NCBI GenBank assembly: GCA_039105265.1
Contig: JAPFFF010000015.1
Location: 310,001 to 374,000 of the forward strand
DNA length: 64,000 nucleotides
From: Tritrichomonas musculus
Taxonomy: Eukaryota; Parabasalia; Tritrichomonadida; Tritrichomonadidae
Reading direction: 5' to 3'
Position numbers and translations under genes: made by a program. Below the pieces are notes generated by a model. That model had not been told where the DNA came from. It saw only the letters and a list, made by a program, of their open reading frames with translations, and ran no database searches. Shown here in pieces: positions 8,876 through 19,133 of the stretch. The first letter of the stretch is position 1. Each line of letters opens with the position of its first letter.

Positions 8876-11800
8876 TCATTCAGAGCTATTCTCGATATCA
8901 AACGAGTCAGATGAATTTCCAAGGAAATTGATTTTTTTATCATTCGTGACTATTTTTTCATCTTTAATGAGCTTTCCCAAAGGAATAAATGAAATATTAT
9001 CAATAGATACATTTTTATCGATCTTCTGAGATCCATTTTCGCCGTCATCAGTTGTTGGTTGATATTTCAATAAATTTCTATAGTTTTTGCTGTTCATTGA
9101 AGCTTTTCGATCAAAATCAGAATCATTGTAATCACTCTCTTCTGCTTCTACAACTTTGTCTAAGAAAAATTTTCTTGAGGTATTGTTATCATCATCTGAA
9201 TCTTCACTTGATATAACATTAATTGGAGGATTATTAAAAATAGCATGGTTTCCCTCATTACCGCTATCCGATTCATAGTCGTTCATTTCTGAATCGATGA
9301 TTTCTGATGATGTTGATACGAATGAAGATGATTCACAAATAATATCATCACTATCATCGCTCATCAAATTTAATAAACTCATCTGATTATTTGTTTTTTC
9401 TTCTTCTTGATGAATGATTTGCTCAAGATCTTTATTAGTGAAAAATCTAAGAAGATTATCATCAGTCCCTTTTTCTTTTAAATTAGATTTTGAATTTATA
9501 TTTTGTTCATAATTATTATTAAAATTAATATTATATCCATCATTATTATTATTATTATTATAATTATTATCTTCAAAATTAATATGTCCATAATTATTAT
9601 GTTCGTAATTATTATTATTATATTCATCATTTCTATATTCAAAATTATGAATATTATTATTTGCTGAATAGTTTACATCTCCAACTTCATCAGGATTCAG
9701 TTGAGTTACATCATCATCCTCTTCTTCTTTTTCGTCTTGATTATTTCCTAGTTCTTCATAATTTAGTGAATGCTTATTTGACTGATAACTTTTTCTATTG
9801 GTTCTCTTTTTTTGATTCTCGCTATCAGATGATGATGATGAATTCGAGTACGATAATCGCTTGAGCATCTGTTGTGAATTTTCTGTCACTTGACTTGAGT
9901 TAGCAATAAATCCTCCAAGGCTTGTTGAGTAATCTTCTTCTTCATCATATTCACTATTACTTCCTGATATAAGTGAAATGACCTTTTTTGCATTCAATTT
10001 ACCACTTTTTGATTGCTTTTCATTTGAATCTATTGGTAACTCTCTCTTTGGAGATGATGAATATCTACTTGATGATGTTGAGTTACTTCTAGTGGTTGGT
10101 GGAATAAACCCAGAGTCGTCGTTATCAAGATTGCTCAATTCGCTCAAATTACTAATCTTATTGGATTGACTGCTTCTCCGTAATGGACTGTTATTGTTAG
10201 GAACTAAAGCATCGTCGTTGTTTAGGGCTGAGTCTGATGATGTTATTTCACTTATATCTGCCAAATGTTTAAAGGATTGAACTTGATTACTTGTCTGTTT
10301 CTTCGTAATTCCAAAACTATTGTTGCTGTTGTTATCATTGTTTAGAATGTTATTATTACTAGAAAAAATGCTACTACTATTTTTTTCTGGCGGTTTTTCG
10401 TTACTTTTATTTGATGATGTTGCCAAACCTATTGAAGTGTCTGATGAATCTGAAGAATCGCTGATTTCAACTGGAATTATTCTTGATTTTGGTTGATTTT
10501 GATTGTTATTATTATTTTCTGCGACGATTTCTTTTGCAATATTCAAAACTTCATTTTGTAGTGTTTTTTGTGCATTTTTCTTTAAAGTACCTATTTCTTT
10601 TTGCTTAAAATTAGTATTGTTATTGATGTTTGATGTTTTTTTCATGTTTTTTGAAAATATGTCATCTGAATCTGAGTCTGTGTCAGTAGCTGATGTATCG
10701 GTTGACATATCTAAATTCAATAGTTGTCGGACGCTAATTTTTGCAGGTTTTTTCTGTGATGAAGATGGTGAATCAACATTAAAAACTTTTTGGCTACTTG
10801 ATTCATCAAGTGCAAAAGGAGATTTCTCCGAAAAGTTAATATCAACAGTATCAATACTATAATTTGTTTTTGATTTAGTTTGAGAAGGTAAACTTAAACT
10901 ATCTGTTGGAGTACACTGAACACTTGCTTGTAAAATAGATGAAATTGCATCGGATAGTAATTTAGATTCAGCGCTCATAGTTATATCAGAAAAAAGTACA
11001 GAACCAGCTAAATAATCGAGATTAGAGCCGAGATCAAAAGGATGATAAGCCAATTTTTCGCCATGATGTTCATGTAATTCATCTAGCTCAGAAGTAACTA
11101 AAACAGATCTTTTAACTTCTTTTTCTTTACTGATTTGCTTTTCATAATTTTCCATTTCTTCGATGCTGAATTTTTTGAAGATAATTTGTAATTTGTTATC
11201 ATTCATTTTTGGTCCATTTTGATAAAATTCAAATTCGCTCATGTTCCTTGATATTAAATTTGAAGTTGTATCGGGTGCTTTTTCAGCAGTATGAAGCAAA
11301 TTTTTGCTTGCTTCAGAAAGTAAAAATATTACATTACCATCTTGATGACGTCCTGTTCTTCCCATTCTTTGAATTGTTCTTGTTGCAGACTTTTGAACGT
11401 CGTAACAAATAATCAAGTCAACTTCGCCAATATCCAAACCTTCTTCACCAATTGAAGTTGATATTAAAACGTTATAAATTCCACGTTTAAAAGCATCCAT
11501 AACTTTCAATTGTTTAGGTTGGTTCAAGCCACGAAGCCCAGCTGCTGATGATGATTGTCCAACAAACTCGGCACATTTAACAACAGGAGAAGCTTCGGTT
11601 AAATTTCGAGCAATTTCTTTAACTATATTTCGATAAGAGCAAAAAACAATGATTTTTGAGTTTTCAGAAGAATTTTGTAAAAAATTGACAACAAGTTCGC
11701 ATAATTTTTTCATTTTTGGGTCATCTTGAGGACTATTTTTTGCTGCAATCAAAAGATGTTTCAAATCATCATTTGTTTTGTCAATTGGACGATCTTTTGA

Positions 11801-12820
11801 ATTGACAAATTCTTCTAAATCATGAGTAAAGAAAGGAATACTGTAATTTTCAAGTTTTTCGCGAAGGTTTAATAATCGTATTGCTTGCTTAATTGCTATA
11901 GAAGCTTCAGCACTATGTGATGACTTCATAAGCATTGCAATTTTACCTTTTGATGTCCTAGTTGGATCTTTACTTGTGACTAGAGACATTTTGAGTAATT
12001 TTTCAAGATACTCTTGTAAAATTGAGTTTAATCGAGCTGATAGTTCGGCAACTCCAGGAGCATCTTGAATGATTATGCTTTGGACATCGCGTGTATGAAC
12101 ATATTTGGCACAATCATCATCTGTTCTTATTTCTATTTTGGAAATCATTAAATTATAAATGACTTGCTGAATATCATAAACTGTTGAACCAGGAGTGGCA
12201 GTTAATGCAATAACTCTGAAAAATTTGGTAACCTCAGCGACTTTCCTAATAATTTGGCAATAGCTATGATTTCCTCTGGCATGATGTGCTTCATCAACAA
12301 CAATAAGAACAATTTGCGATACAGGACAAACGCCACGTTCGATATCTTTTTGTATTGTTTGCGGTGTTGCAAAAAAAACTTTTGAATTTTGCCAATGACT
12401 AGTACGAACGGTTTGAACTACACCTCCTGTGATTTCGACAATATCTTTTTTTGGAATGACACTAAGGCGTTTGATAGAATCCATTTGTTGTTTTACAAGA
12501 GGTCGAGATGTCGCCATGAATATGATTTTTCCTGTCGGAAACCATCTATAGAAATTAATAATAAGCATAGCTGCAATAAATGTTTTTCCAAGTCCTGTTG
12601 GTATAACAATTAATGTATTTTGTGTAACAGCTGAAAGCGAAATTTCGATTTGATAATCTCTTGTGTCAAAATTTCGCATATACATAAAAGTATGAGAAGA
12701 TGAAGAGCTTAATTCGGGATATAATGCAAATTCGGGACGAGATGTTTCAATATCAGGAAAGCATCTTCGATCTTCGGTTTCTACTCGGAATCCCTTTCGA
12801 GTTTTGTACTTATTACGCAT
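8876..12820 (-). CDS. FANCM: FANCM/Hef/Mph1-type SF2 DNA helicase with long disordered tail
   Basis: A 1,314-aa protein starting at an ATG. The N-terminal ~560 residues form a superfamily-2 helicase: Walker A PTGLGKT (residues 74-80), DEAH (176-179) in the context VVDEAHHARGNHSY typical of the FANCM/Mph1 group, TATPG (207-211), and motif VI QRMGRTGR near residue 485. A helical insertion between the two RecA domains is present, as in this family. From about residue 640 on, the chain is low complexity (Asn, Ser, Asp, Glu), with no ERCC4-type nuclease or helix-hairpin-helix visible. The family remodels stalled replication forks and recombination intermediates. The tail probably carries partner-binding motifs, which I cannot identify. 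Confidence 0.88.
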   Translation of the reverse strand: MRNKYKTRKGFRVETEDRRCFPDIETSRPEFALYPELSSSSSHTFMYMRNFDTRDYQIEISLSAVTQNTLIVIPTGLGKTFIAAMLIINFYRWFPTGKIIFMATSRPLVKQQMDSIKRLSVIPKKDIVEITGGVVQTVRTSHWQNSKVFFATPQTIQKDIERGVCPVSQIVLIVVDEAHHARGNHSYCQIIRKVAEVTKFFRVIALTATPGSTVYDIQQVIYNLMISKIEIRTDDDCAKYVHTRDVQSIIIQDAPGVAELSARLNSILQEYLEKLLKMSLVTSKDPTRTSKGKIAMLMKSSHSAEASIAIKQAIRLLNLREKLENYSIPFFTHDLEEFVNSKDRPIDKTNDDLKHLLIAAKNSPQDDPKMKKLCELVVNFLQNSSENSKIIVFCSYRNIVKEIARNLTEASPVVKCAEFVGQSSSAAGLRGLNQPKQLKVMDAFKRGIYNVLISTSIGEEGLDIGEVDLIICYDVQKSATRTIQRMGRTGRHQDGNVIFLLSEASKNLLHTAEKAPDTTSNLISRNMSEFEFYQNGPKMNDNKLQIIFKKFSIEEMENYEKQISKEKEVKRSVLVTSELDELHEHHGEKLAYHPFDLGSNLDYLAGSVLFSDITMSAESKLLSDAISSILQASVQCTPTDSLSLPSQTKSKTNYSIDTVDINFSEKSPFALDESSSQKVFNVDSPSSSQKKPAKISVRQLLNLDMSTDTSATDTDSDSDDIFSKNMKKTSNINNNTNFKQKEIGTLKKNAQKTLQNEVLNIAKEIVAENNNNNQNQPKSRIIPVEISDSSDSSDTSIGLATSSNKSNEKPPEKNSSSIFSSNNNILNNDNNSNNSFGITKKQTSNQVQSFKHLADISEITSSDSALNNDDALVPNNNSPLRRSSQSNKISNLSELSNLDNDDSGFIPPTTRSNSTSSSRYSSSPKRELPIDSNEKQSKSGKLNAKKVISLISGSNSEYDEEEDYSTSLGGFIANSSQVTENSQQMLKRLSYSNSSSSSDSENQKKRTNRKSYQSNKHSLNYEELGNNQDEKEEEDDDVTQLNPDEVGDVNYSANNNIHNFEYRNDEYNNNNYEHNNYGHINFEDNNYNNNNNNDGYNINFNNNYEQNINSKSNLKEKGTDDNLLRFFTNKDLEQIIHQEEEKTNNQMSLLNLMSDDSDDIICESSSFVSTSSEIIDSEMNDYESDSGNEGNHAIFNNPPINVISSEDSDDDNNTSRKFFLDKVVEAEESDYNDSDFDRKASMNSKNYRNLLKYQPTTDDGENGSQKIDKNVSIDNISFIPLGKLIKDEKIVTNDKKINFLGNSSDSFDIENSSE

Positions 12821-12946
12821 TTCATAAAAAGAGGGTATCTATTACTTAAAATTAATATTTTGATAGAAAATTTTCTTCCTTAATGAAAGGACCATTTATA
12901 AGTTTAAAAAGTTTTTTTATCAAATATAAAACAAAAAAAAAAAAAA

Positions 12947-13450
12947 ATGGCTCAGATTGTTAATGTTGGTCGAAAATCGACAATAATCGAGGGGAGTGAA
13001 TCAGAAATTAATGAAATTAGACAAAAACTTCATGATTTAGGATTTAATTTTGATAATTGTCAGTATATCGAATTGAAAGAAGTTTCAAACGCCTATTCCC
13101 CACAGCCTCAGCCAAGTCCAGCTCCTAAAAAAGCTCCGGAACCCCAAAAATCTTCAGCACCTCAAGAAACTTCAACGCCACAAAGTTCATCGCAAGAATC
13201 AGCATTTCCTTATAAAATAACTCCAATAAAGAGTGGTTATTCTATTTTGATACCGCAGTCAAAATTAGATGCTGTTTCATCCTTGTTTCATCAGAAAAAG
13301 AGATTAAAAAAAGATGATCCAAATGACAAAAAGATTTCTTATTTCTTTGCATTTAAATCTCCTAATATTGAATTTAGTGTGTACCCTAACGATTCACCAG
13401 ATGAAAATCACAAAATAGAGGTTGCCTTAAAATTATTGTCATTAATTTAA
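12947..13450 (+). CDS. Small hypothetical protein with Pro/Ser/Gln linker
   Basis: A 167-aa protein with an ATG preceded by a 15-base A run. It is divergent from the FANCM gene, with only 126 bases between the two starts. Residues 1-48 look like a small alpha/beta module, residues ~50-85 are a Pro-Ser-Gln-rich linker, and residues ~87-167 form a second beta-rich module. No family recognised. Coding status is supported by length, an in-frame ATG, and codon composition like its neighbours. Confidence 0.65.
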   Translation: MAQIVNVGRKSTIIEGSESEINEIRQKLHDLGFNFDNCQYIELKEVSNAYSPQPQPSPAPKKAPEPQKSSAPQETSTPQSSSQESAFPYKITPIKSGYSILIPQSKLDAVSSLFHQKKRLKKDDPNDKKISYFFAFKSPNIEFSVYPNDSPDENHKIEVALKLLSLI

Positions 13451-13619
13451 TAAATAATTTAAATATGCTTTTGTTTTTAACTCTTTATTTTCAAAGCATG
13501 CTTCACAACGAATTCTTGAGTTCAATAATATGATAATATTGTATTACAAGCAAAGATATCTTTGATATAATTTTGAATGGACAAAAAATTTGTCTTTCAA
13601 AATTGAAAAAATTTATAAA

Positions 13620-15434
13620 ATGAAAAACATTGGTACTACTAAAAAGCACGACCAAAGAAGAAAACCAGAAAAGAATAAAGTTCAAAAGGAAGCGCCTAGA
13701 AATATTCAATTTAAAAAGAATGAAATCTATTCTCTGAAAGATATTGGCTCATGCGTTTCTTCACTTACAATTAACAACTGTCCGATTTTTTCTCTTAAAG
13801 GATTAAATAATTTCGAATCAGTCAAAACTTTTAGTGTCAAAAATGGTTTAATTTTTTCATTTAAAGACGCTGGTATTATTAAAAAGATCGAAAATATTTC
13901 TTTTGAAGGTTGTCCAATAGCAAGATATCCATATTACAGACTAATGGTCTTATTGCTTTTTGCAACAAATGATATTAAAATTAAAACGATTGATTCAGAT
14001 CCAGTAACAGAAGAAGAAAAAACAATTGTTAAAAATTGTTTAAATGCATTCTCATCACTTGATAGTTCAGAATCATCATTAGTGCAGTTATACTTAAAAA
14101 ATGGTGGTATCATTAGAACTATTGAAGACTTATCACCAGATGTTATTAGAAGAAGAGTTGCACCAAATATCGCGCCGCCTGCTAGCATTAAAAGTTCAGT
14201 ATTGCCATCACTTTCATTTTCGCCTTTTCTCACACCAAACGCTATTCAAGAAAACGTGATTACAAAAGCCAATCAACTTGCAAATATATCAATAGAAAAG
14301 AAAATATGTGATTATCAAAATAATCTACGGAGTTATCAGTTAGAGTTTGATGATATTTTTACGAAGTATGACCTTTTAAACCCTAATACGCCAATCCTAC
14401 CATTATATCAGCATATACAAAACATTTATGGCAAAGTTGACAAATGCATTCAAGAAATTGCTAATGTTGAACTACCAAAAGAAATATCGCAGGATGTGAT
14501 TTCAGGACATGATTTTCAAGAAGCAATTAAGTCAATAATTCAAATTTACCAAGATTCTGAAGGAAATCTCAAAAGTTATTTAATTAATACTGTGAAAAGC
14601 TGCCAAGACAACTTATCTGTGTTATCAAATTCAAAAATCTCTGCTTTTTGCCAAGATTATATAAATGTTTTAAAGCAAGTAATCAATGTCATTGAAAATA
14701 TATTAAATTCACAAAGTTTTTCGATTGACTTCGCTATTTCCAATGTTTCAAAGATCTCAGAAATAAATACTTTATTTGTTTCACCATACTATAAAGTATT
14801 TGATGCAATCCTTGGCTTGACAAAAAAATTATTAAATATCATTAATGATCATTCTATTCAAAAACATATTGTAAGTTTATATCAAAAAGTATCATTTTAT
14901 AGAAAAAGACCCTTATTTTCACGGTTTGATCAGATTTTAGAGCAGGTTGCAATGATCCAGTCTTGCTTAGGTGGAGCCGAAAATGACGAAAAAGCAACCA
15001 CATTGATTGAAATTTCAACACTTTGCCAAAATTCGATGGAAGATAAAAATTTTAATATTTATACTAACCATATCTCTACTGATGAAATAATCAGAAATAT
15101 CGAAGAAAGCCGTAAATCTTTTGCGTTGTTTGTTATTTCATTTAGGAAAAACACAAATTACGCATTTTCATTTCCTAAAACTCAAAAACTAAGTGAAGAT
15201 TCATATGTTCGTTCAAAAAGCCTTGAGCAATATATTAAAAGTTTTGAAAATCATATTAATGAAAATCATGTTATCACGACATACATTAAAGATCGAATAT
15301 TCGACTGTTCAAATGATAAGGTGCATAATGTATATATATCATCAATGTTGAAAATGAAAAAAGAAGAAGTTGATCAAAAAAATAAACTAATCGAAAAATT
15401 GAAAGAATTGATAGCAGCGAAAAAATCTGGTTGA
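13620..15434 (+). CDS. LRR-containing protein with helical C-terminal body
   Basis: A 604-aa protein. I take the ATG at 13620 as the start, since the frame extends ten codons upstream only from a TTG. The first ~30 residues are basic. Residues ~35-100 contain leucine-rich-repeat-like units (IYSLKDIG, SLTINNCPI, FSVKNGLIFSF), followed at ~105-133 by a cap-like segment reading YYRLMVLLLF then TIDSDPVTEEEK. That pattern is typical at the end of SDS22-like LRR arrays. The rest is helical with probable coiled coil, ending in a Lys-rich helix. Such proteins are often flagellar or cytoskeletal in protists, but that is only analogy. Confidence 0.75.
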   Translation: MKNIGTTKKHDQRRKPEKNKVQKEAPRNIQFKKNEIYSLKDIGSCVSSLTINNCPIFSLKGLNNFESVKTFSVKNGLIFSFKDAGIIKKIENISFEGCPIARYPYYRLMVLLLFATNDIKIKTIDSDPVTEEEKTIVKNCLNAFSSLDSSESSLVQLYLKNGGIIRTIEDLSPDVIRRRVAPNIAPPASIKSSVLPSLSFSPFLTPNAIQENVITKANQLANISIEKKICDYQNNLRSYQLEFDDIFTKYDLLNPNTPILPLYQHIQNIYGKVDKCIQEIANVELPKEISQDVISGHDFQEAIKSIIQIYQDSEGNLKSYLINTVKSCQDNLSVLSNSKISAFCQDYINVLKQVINVIENILNSQSFSIDFAISNVSKISEINTLFVSPYYKVFDAILGLTKKLLNIINDHSIQKHIVSLYQKVSFYRKRPLFSRFDQILEQVAMIQSCLGGAENDEKATTLIEISTLCQNSMEDKNFNIYTNHISTDEIIRNIEESRKSFALFVISFRKNTNYAFSFPKTQKLSEDSYVRSKSLEQYIKSFENHINENHVITTYIKDRIFDCSNDKVHNVYISSMLKMKKEEVDQKNKLIEKLKELIAAKKSG

Positions 15435-15678
15435 TGATTATTATGTTATATTGATTAATGTTAATTAGTTTAATGTAAAATAATTTTGCATTTGAATATT
15501 TAATATTTTGTCTTTTTTCCAAAATTATTGAATGATAATAGATACTTTCAATTGTTATGTGCTTTTTATTACTGTTAAATAACGTTTTACGTTTGTCAAA
15601 TTTTTCAACATCAAAAAAAAGTGGGTAAGGTAAATTTATTACAAAATAATATATAAAGGATAAAAAAAAAATAAAACA

Positions 15679-17085
15679 TCATCTAGAAGATAACAAATAC
15701 TCACAAACCTGTGGCCATTTTGTTGATTGTGGAATAGATTTTTTGAAGTGTTTAAATATAAATCGTTTCCTTTCTTCATCATCATTTACAAACCGCTCTT
15801 TCATTTCTGATACTTCTCGTCTCAAAAGCCTAATTTGAGATAGAAGATCAGATTCAAAGGTTGCTGTCTGTAATGTTGTTGGAATATTTTTCTGTTCATT
15901 CGTATTAATATTAAAATCACTTGTTTGAATTGTTTTCTTTGTAATCCCAATACGTTCAATTAATGAGGTAACCGAAGAAGTGGTCTCTGAAAGTGCTGAT
16001 GAATTATCTGCGTTTTTATCAATTACTTTAGAAGGAATGCAAAGTCCGAGCAAAAAGTCAATCTCTTGAATTACATCAACTTCTGATTCTGGATTATCAA
16101 GCCAAAAACGTATTCGCATTAAGCACCGTTGAGTGTCACTATTATCTGGAAATCTTGAGCCAAAAGCTTCAAATACTTCAACGATTTGTCGAGATAATTG
16201 TTCAAGATTTTCTGATTTTGTGCACCTTTCTTGTAATTCTAAATAGCGTCTGGTAAGATCTTTTAAACCAAATTTTGCTGCTCCTGGCGGTTTGCATGCT
16301 TGAATAGCTTGATTTAATTTCTCTTTAAGTTCTTTGAAACGAGATCTTTGTTCATCAATTTCAGAAATTAATCTTTTCTGTGATGATATTTGTTGCATTA
16401 TAAATTGTGTAACGATTTGAAGTGAGTCTCCAGTTAAATTAATATTGGGAAGTTCATTAATAATGCGAATTACTTCATTTGGATCAATTGGTGGTGAATC
16501 GTATCGATTTAAAGATTCTACAAGCTGCTGAACATCAATCTTTCTTTGAACAGAATTGACGATAGATTGAATATCATAACCTAAAGCTGAAAAATCTTGA
16601 ATAACCGAATCGTATGATGAATCACCAGAAGACATAAATTGAATTAGTTTTTGTGTTCCGTTCTGAAATTTTTTCAAAAAAATTTCTTGTTGAGAGATAA
16701 GTGAGAGAGACAAAAAACAAATAGAAGAAAGTTTATCTCGATCATTCATAAGCTGTGTAATTTCGCGTCCTTGCATTTCAAGTAATGTATCAAAGTCTGA
16801 CAGTATTTTACTTACTTGAGATGAAGGAATAGACTGCTCTGTGTTCTTCTCTTTTTGTGGTGACTGTTTTGTTGATTCAAGAAGTTTGTTTTGCTCTTCG
16901 AGTAATTCTTTTTGCAAAAGAATTTCGTCATAATCCTGCTTTAATTTATGATATTTTGTTTGGGTTTTAGCGATTTTTTCTCTAAGTTTGGCATTTTCTT
17001 GTTGAAGTAGCTGATAACGTCGGCTTTCATCGGATTGCTCTGAGCTCTCAGAAGAGAGCATCATATAGCTTTGTATTTTCGACAT
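15679..17085 (-). CDS. Coiled-coil protein, function unknown
   Basis: A 468-aa protein starting at an ATG and convergent with the LRR gene. Residues ~22-75 form a strong Gln/Glu/Lys heptad-type coiled coil beginning at QLLQQENAKLREKI. Further helical segments occur at ~215-300 and ~410-450. Serine-rich segments separate them, and the extreme C-terminus reads WPQVCEYLLSSR. No enzymatic motif. A structural or adaptor role is likely, but no family is recognised. Confidence 0.75.
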   Translation of the reverse strand: MSKIQSYMMLSSESSEQSDESRRYQLLQQENAKLREKIAKTQTKYHKLKQDYDEILLQKELLEEQNKLLESTKQSPQKEKNTEQSIPSSQVSKILSDFDTLLEMQGREITQLMNDRDKLSSICFLSLSLISQQEIFLKKFQNGTQKLIQFMSSGDSSYDSVIQDFSALGYDIQSIVNSVQRKIDVQQLVESLNRYDSPPIDPNEVIRIINELPNINLTGDSLQIVTQFIMQQISSQKRLISEIDEQRSRFKELKEKLNQAIQACKPPGAAKFGLKDLTRRYLELQERCTKSENLEQLSRQIVEVFEAFGSRFPDNSDTQRCLMRIRFWLDNPESEVDVIQEIDFLLGLCIPSKVIDKNADNSSALSETTSSVTSLIERIGITKKTIQTSDFNINTNEQKNIPTTLQTATFESDLLSQIRLLRREVSEMKERFVNDDEERKRFIFKHFKKSIPQSTKWPQVCEYLLSSR

Positions 17086-17305
17086 TGAAAGACGTTTAAT
17101 TTCAAAATCTAGACAAAAATAATAAATATCTTCTTATAAAATTGATGAATTGGAATAAAAAATAACTAATTAAAAATAATGCATCTAAATATAAAATAAA
17201 ATATAACAAATTATTTAAATCATCAAAGCAAGCTTATAAATTCTGTGTACGTTAAATTAAAAAAAACATAAAACTATTTTTTCTCTTATAGCCTCTGGAT
17301 TATAA

Positions 17306-18934
17306 ATGAGTTCATCATCATATTCTCACCACGCAAAAAATGATTCCGATGGATCAAATCATTCAAGTGTTAAATCAGTCGAAGTTAGCAATTATCCAAA
17401 AACAAAAAAGAAGAAAGTACAAAAAAAAAAGCCAAAAGAAATTCAAAAGCCTCCTCTTCACTTTGATTTTAACTTGGCTTCTTCATCATCCCGCCCAAAA
17501 GAAGTATTATCAATTTCTGAAGAAGAAGCTGGCAGCCAAAAAGCAAAATCTATATATAATTATTCTGTAACGTCAAGAAAGAATGATAATTTGTCAAGTG
17601 TTTCAAGCAAAAGTAGAAATTATATGAATAAAAATAATATTATTAATAATAATCAAAACATTGTAAAGCTTCCACCTCCTTCAAAACCAAATTTCATTCG
17701 AAAAAGTCAAGAAACAATAGTTAAAGCAAATTTTGATGATAGATGGCAACTATTTTTAGAATTAAAAACCTTAGATAAAGCTCGAAGCCGCATTTATTTT
17801 AAAGTTTATTTTTATAAATGGAAAATAGCCACATCAACTAAATTTATAGAAAGAATTAAAGAGAAAACAGCAAGTTTTGAATTCAATCATGAATCTGAAA
17901 GTAATAAAAAAACAATTGAAAAAGATAAAAATAATAAAGTTGATAATGCAATTGACTTAATTAATAAAGCAAGGAAGAAATATGATGAATATACTTCATT
18001 TCTATCCCAATTTGAAGGCCAATTATCATCTTATATCCAAATACCAAAGAAAGTTAGCAATGGTACCACTAATACAAATAATACTAGTATATCTAATAAC
18101 AATAATATTAATAGAAGCAATATCGAAAATCATAATTATATAAATTCAACGAGTAGTATCAATGCAAATTTAACTCAATATAGAAATGCAAATAGTAGTA
18201 AGAAATCTCATATTTTTGCTAAAAATGAAAATGAAGAAGATAATTTTTCCTCTTTTTTCAATGAGAATGATAATAATAGCACATTAGTTGCCAATAAATT
18301 AATAAATGATAGCAAGCAAAAAGTTTTTGATAATATGCAAGAAACCAAAGATCAGCAAGATAGTCAACTTTGTGAATTTGATTTTACTGAATATTCAGAT
18401 AATTTACTTCAGATTGAAACTCCACAGCCGTTTAACTCTTTTACTGAACCAAAGCCTCCTAGTGAAAATTCTGATAGTGGAGAAATGCCAAAAAGTGAAG
18501 TTCAGATATCAGTGGATTCAATAACTGTTGCCAATTCATTTTGTGATATGATTGATAATTCAATTAGCAGAAGCAAAGAGTTGGCTGTTAAAACAAAGAC
18601 TATATTAGCTGATGAATCGCAATCATCATCCGATATTGAAAATGAATTTCAAGATCATTCATTTATTCATGAGAAAAAAAGAAGATATATTTCATCTTCA
18701 TCAAGCGAAGATGAGGATTATTTTTTGCCGAAGCTAATGATCCGTTACTCAAAAAATCATGAATCATCTAGCTCATTAGCTGATTCTTTTCATGTTTCAC
18801 GATCTAGTTTTGAGAATCATCTAAATGAAAGAAAAGATAGAAAATATTCAACAGGTTTCCCATCAGATTTATATGACGAAATTTTATCGCCACTTCCTGT
18901 TACTAAAGTGAAAATTACATCAAGCAAAGCATAG
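17306..18934 (+). CDS. Low-complexity protein with one conserved-looking helix
   Basis: A 542-aa protein starting at an ATG, divergent from the coiled-coil gene (220-bp gap). Most of it is disordered: Ser-rich N-terminus, Lys-rich segment, Asn-rich middle encoded around 18,060-18,130, and acidic/Ser C-terminal half. The only ordered-looking part is about residues 148-190 (DRWQLFLELKTLDKA then YFKVYFYKWK), an aromatic amphipathic helix slightly reminiscent of an Sfi1/centrin-binding repeat. That resemblance is weak, and no function is assigned. Confidence 0.7.
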   Translation: MSSSSYSHHAKNDSDGSNHSSVKSVEVSNYPKTKKKKVQKKKPKEIQKPPLHFDFNLASSSSRPKEVLSISEEEAGSQKAKSIYNYSVTSRKNDNLSSVSSKSRNYMNKNNIINNNQNIVKLPPPSKPNFIRKSQETIVKANFDDRWQLFLELKTLDKARSRIYFKVYFYKWKIATSTKFIERIKEKTASFEFNHESESNKKTIEKDKNNKVDNAIDLINKARKKYDEYTSFLSQFEGQLSSYIQIPKKVSNGTTNTNNTSISNNNNINRSNIENHNYINSTSSINANLTQYRNANSSKKSHIFAKNENEEDNFSSFFNENDNNSTLVANKLINDSKQKVFDNMQETKDQQDSQLCEFDFTEYSDNLLQIETPQPFNSFTEPKPPSENSDSGEMPKSEVQISVDSITVANSFCDMIDNSISRSKELAVKTKTILADESQSSSDIENEFQDHSFIHEKKRRYISSSSSEDEDYFLPKLMIRYSKNHESSSSLADSFHVSRSSFENHLNERKDRKYSTGFPSDLYDEILSPLPVTKVKITSSKA

Positions 18935-19133
18935 CTGTGTTGATTACATTAATAGATTGTTAATAAATTGTGTAAAATCGTCATAAGTGTTTGTATTATT
19001 TTTGATTACAATAAAAAAATTCTAGGCAATTGTAAAATTATAAACTGGAAATAATAATTTATTAATATATTTTTGTTAATTTGAATGGTTATCTTTTTTT
19101 TATTATTATTTTAGAAATAATAAAAAAAATTAT

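Noticed and set aside
10503-10862. Plus-strand 119-aa ORF
   Set aside because: Antisense of the low-complexity tail of the FANCM-type gene; no independent coding signal.
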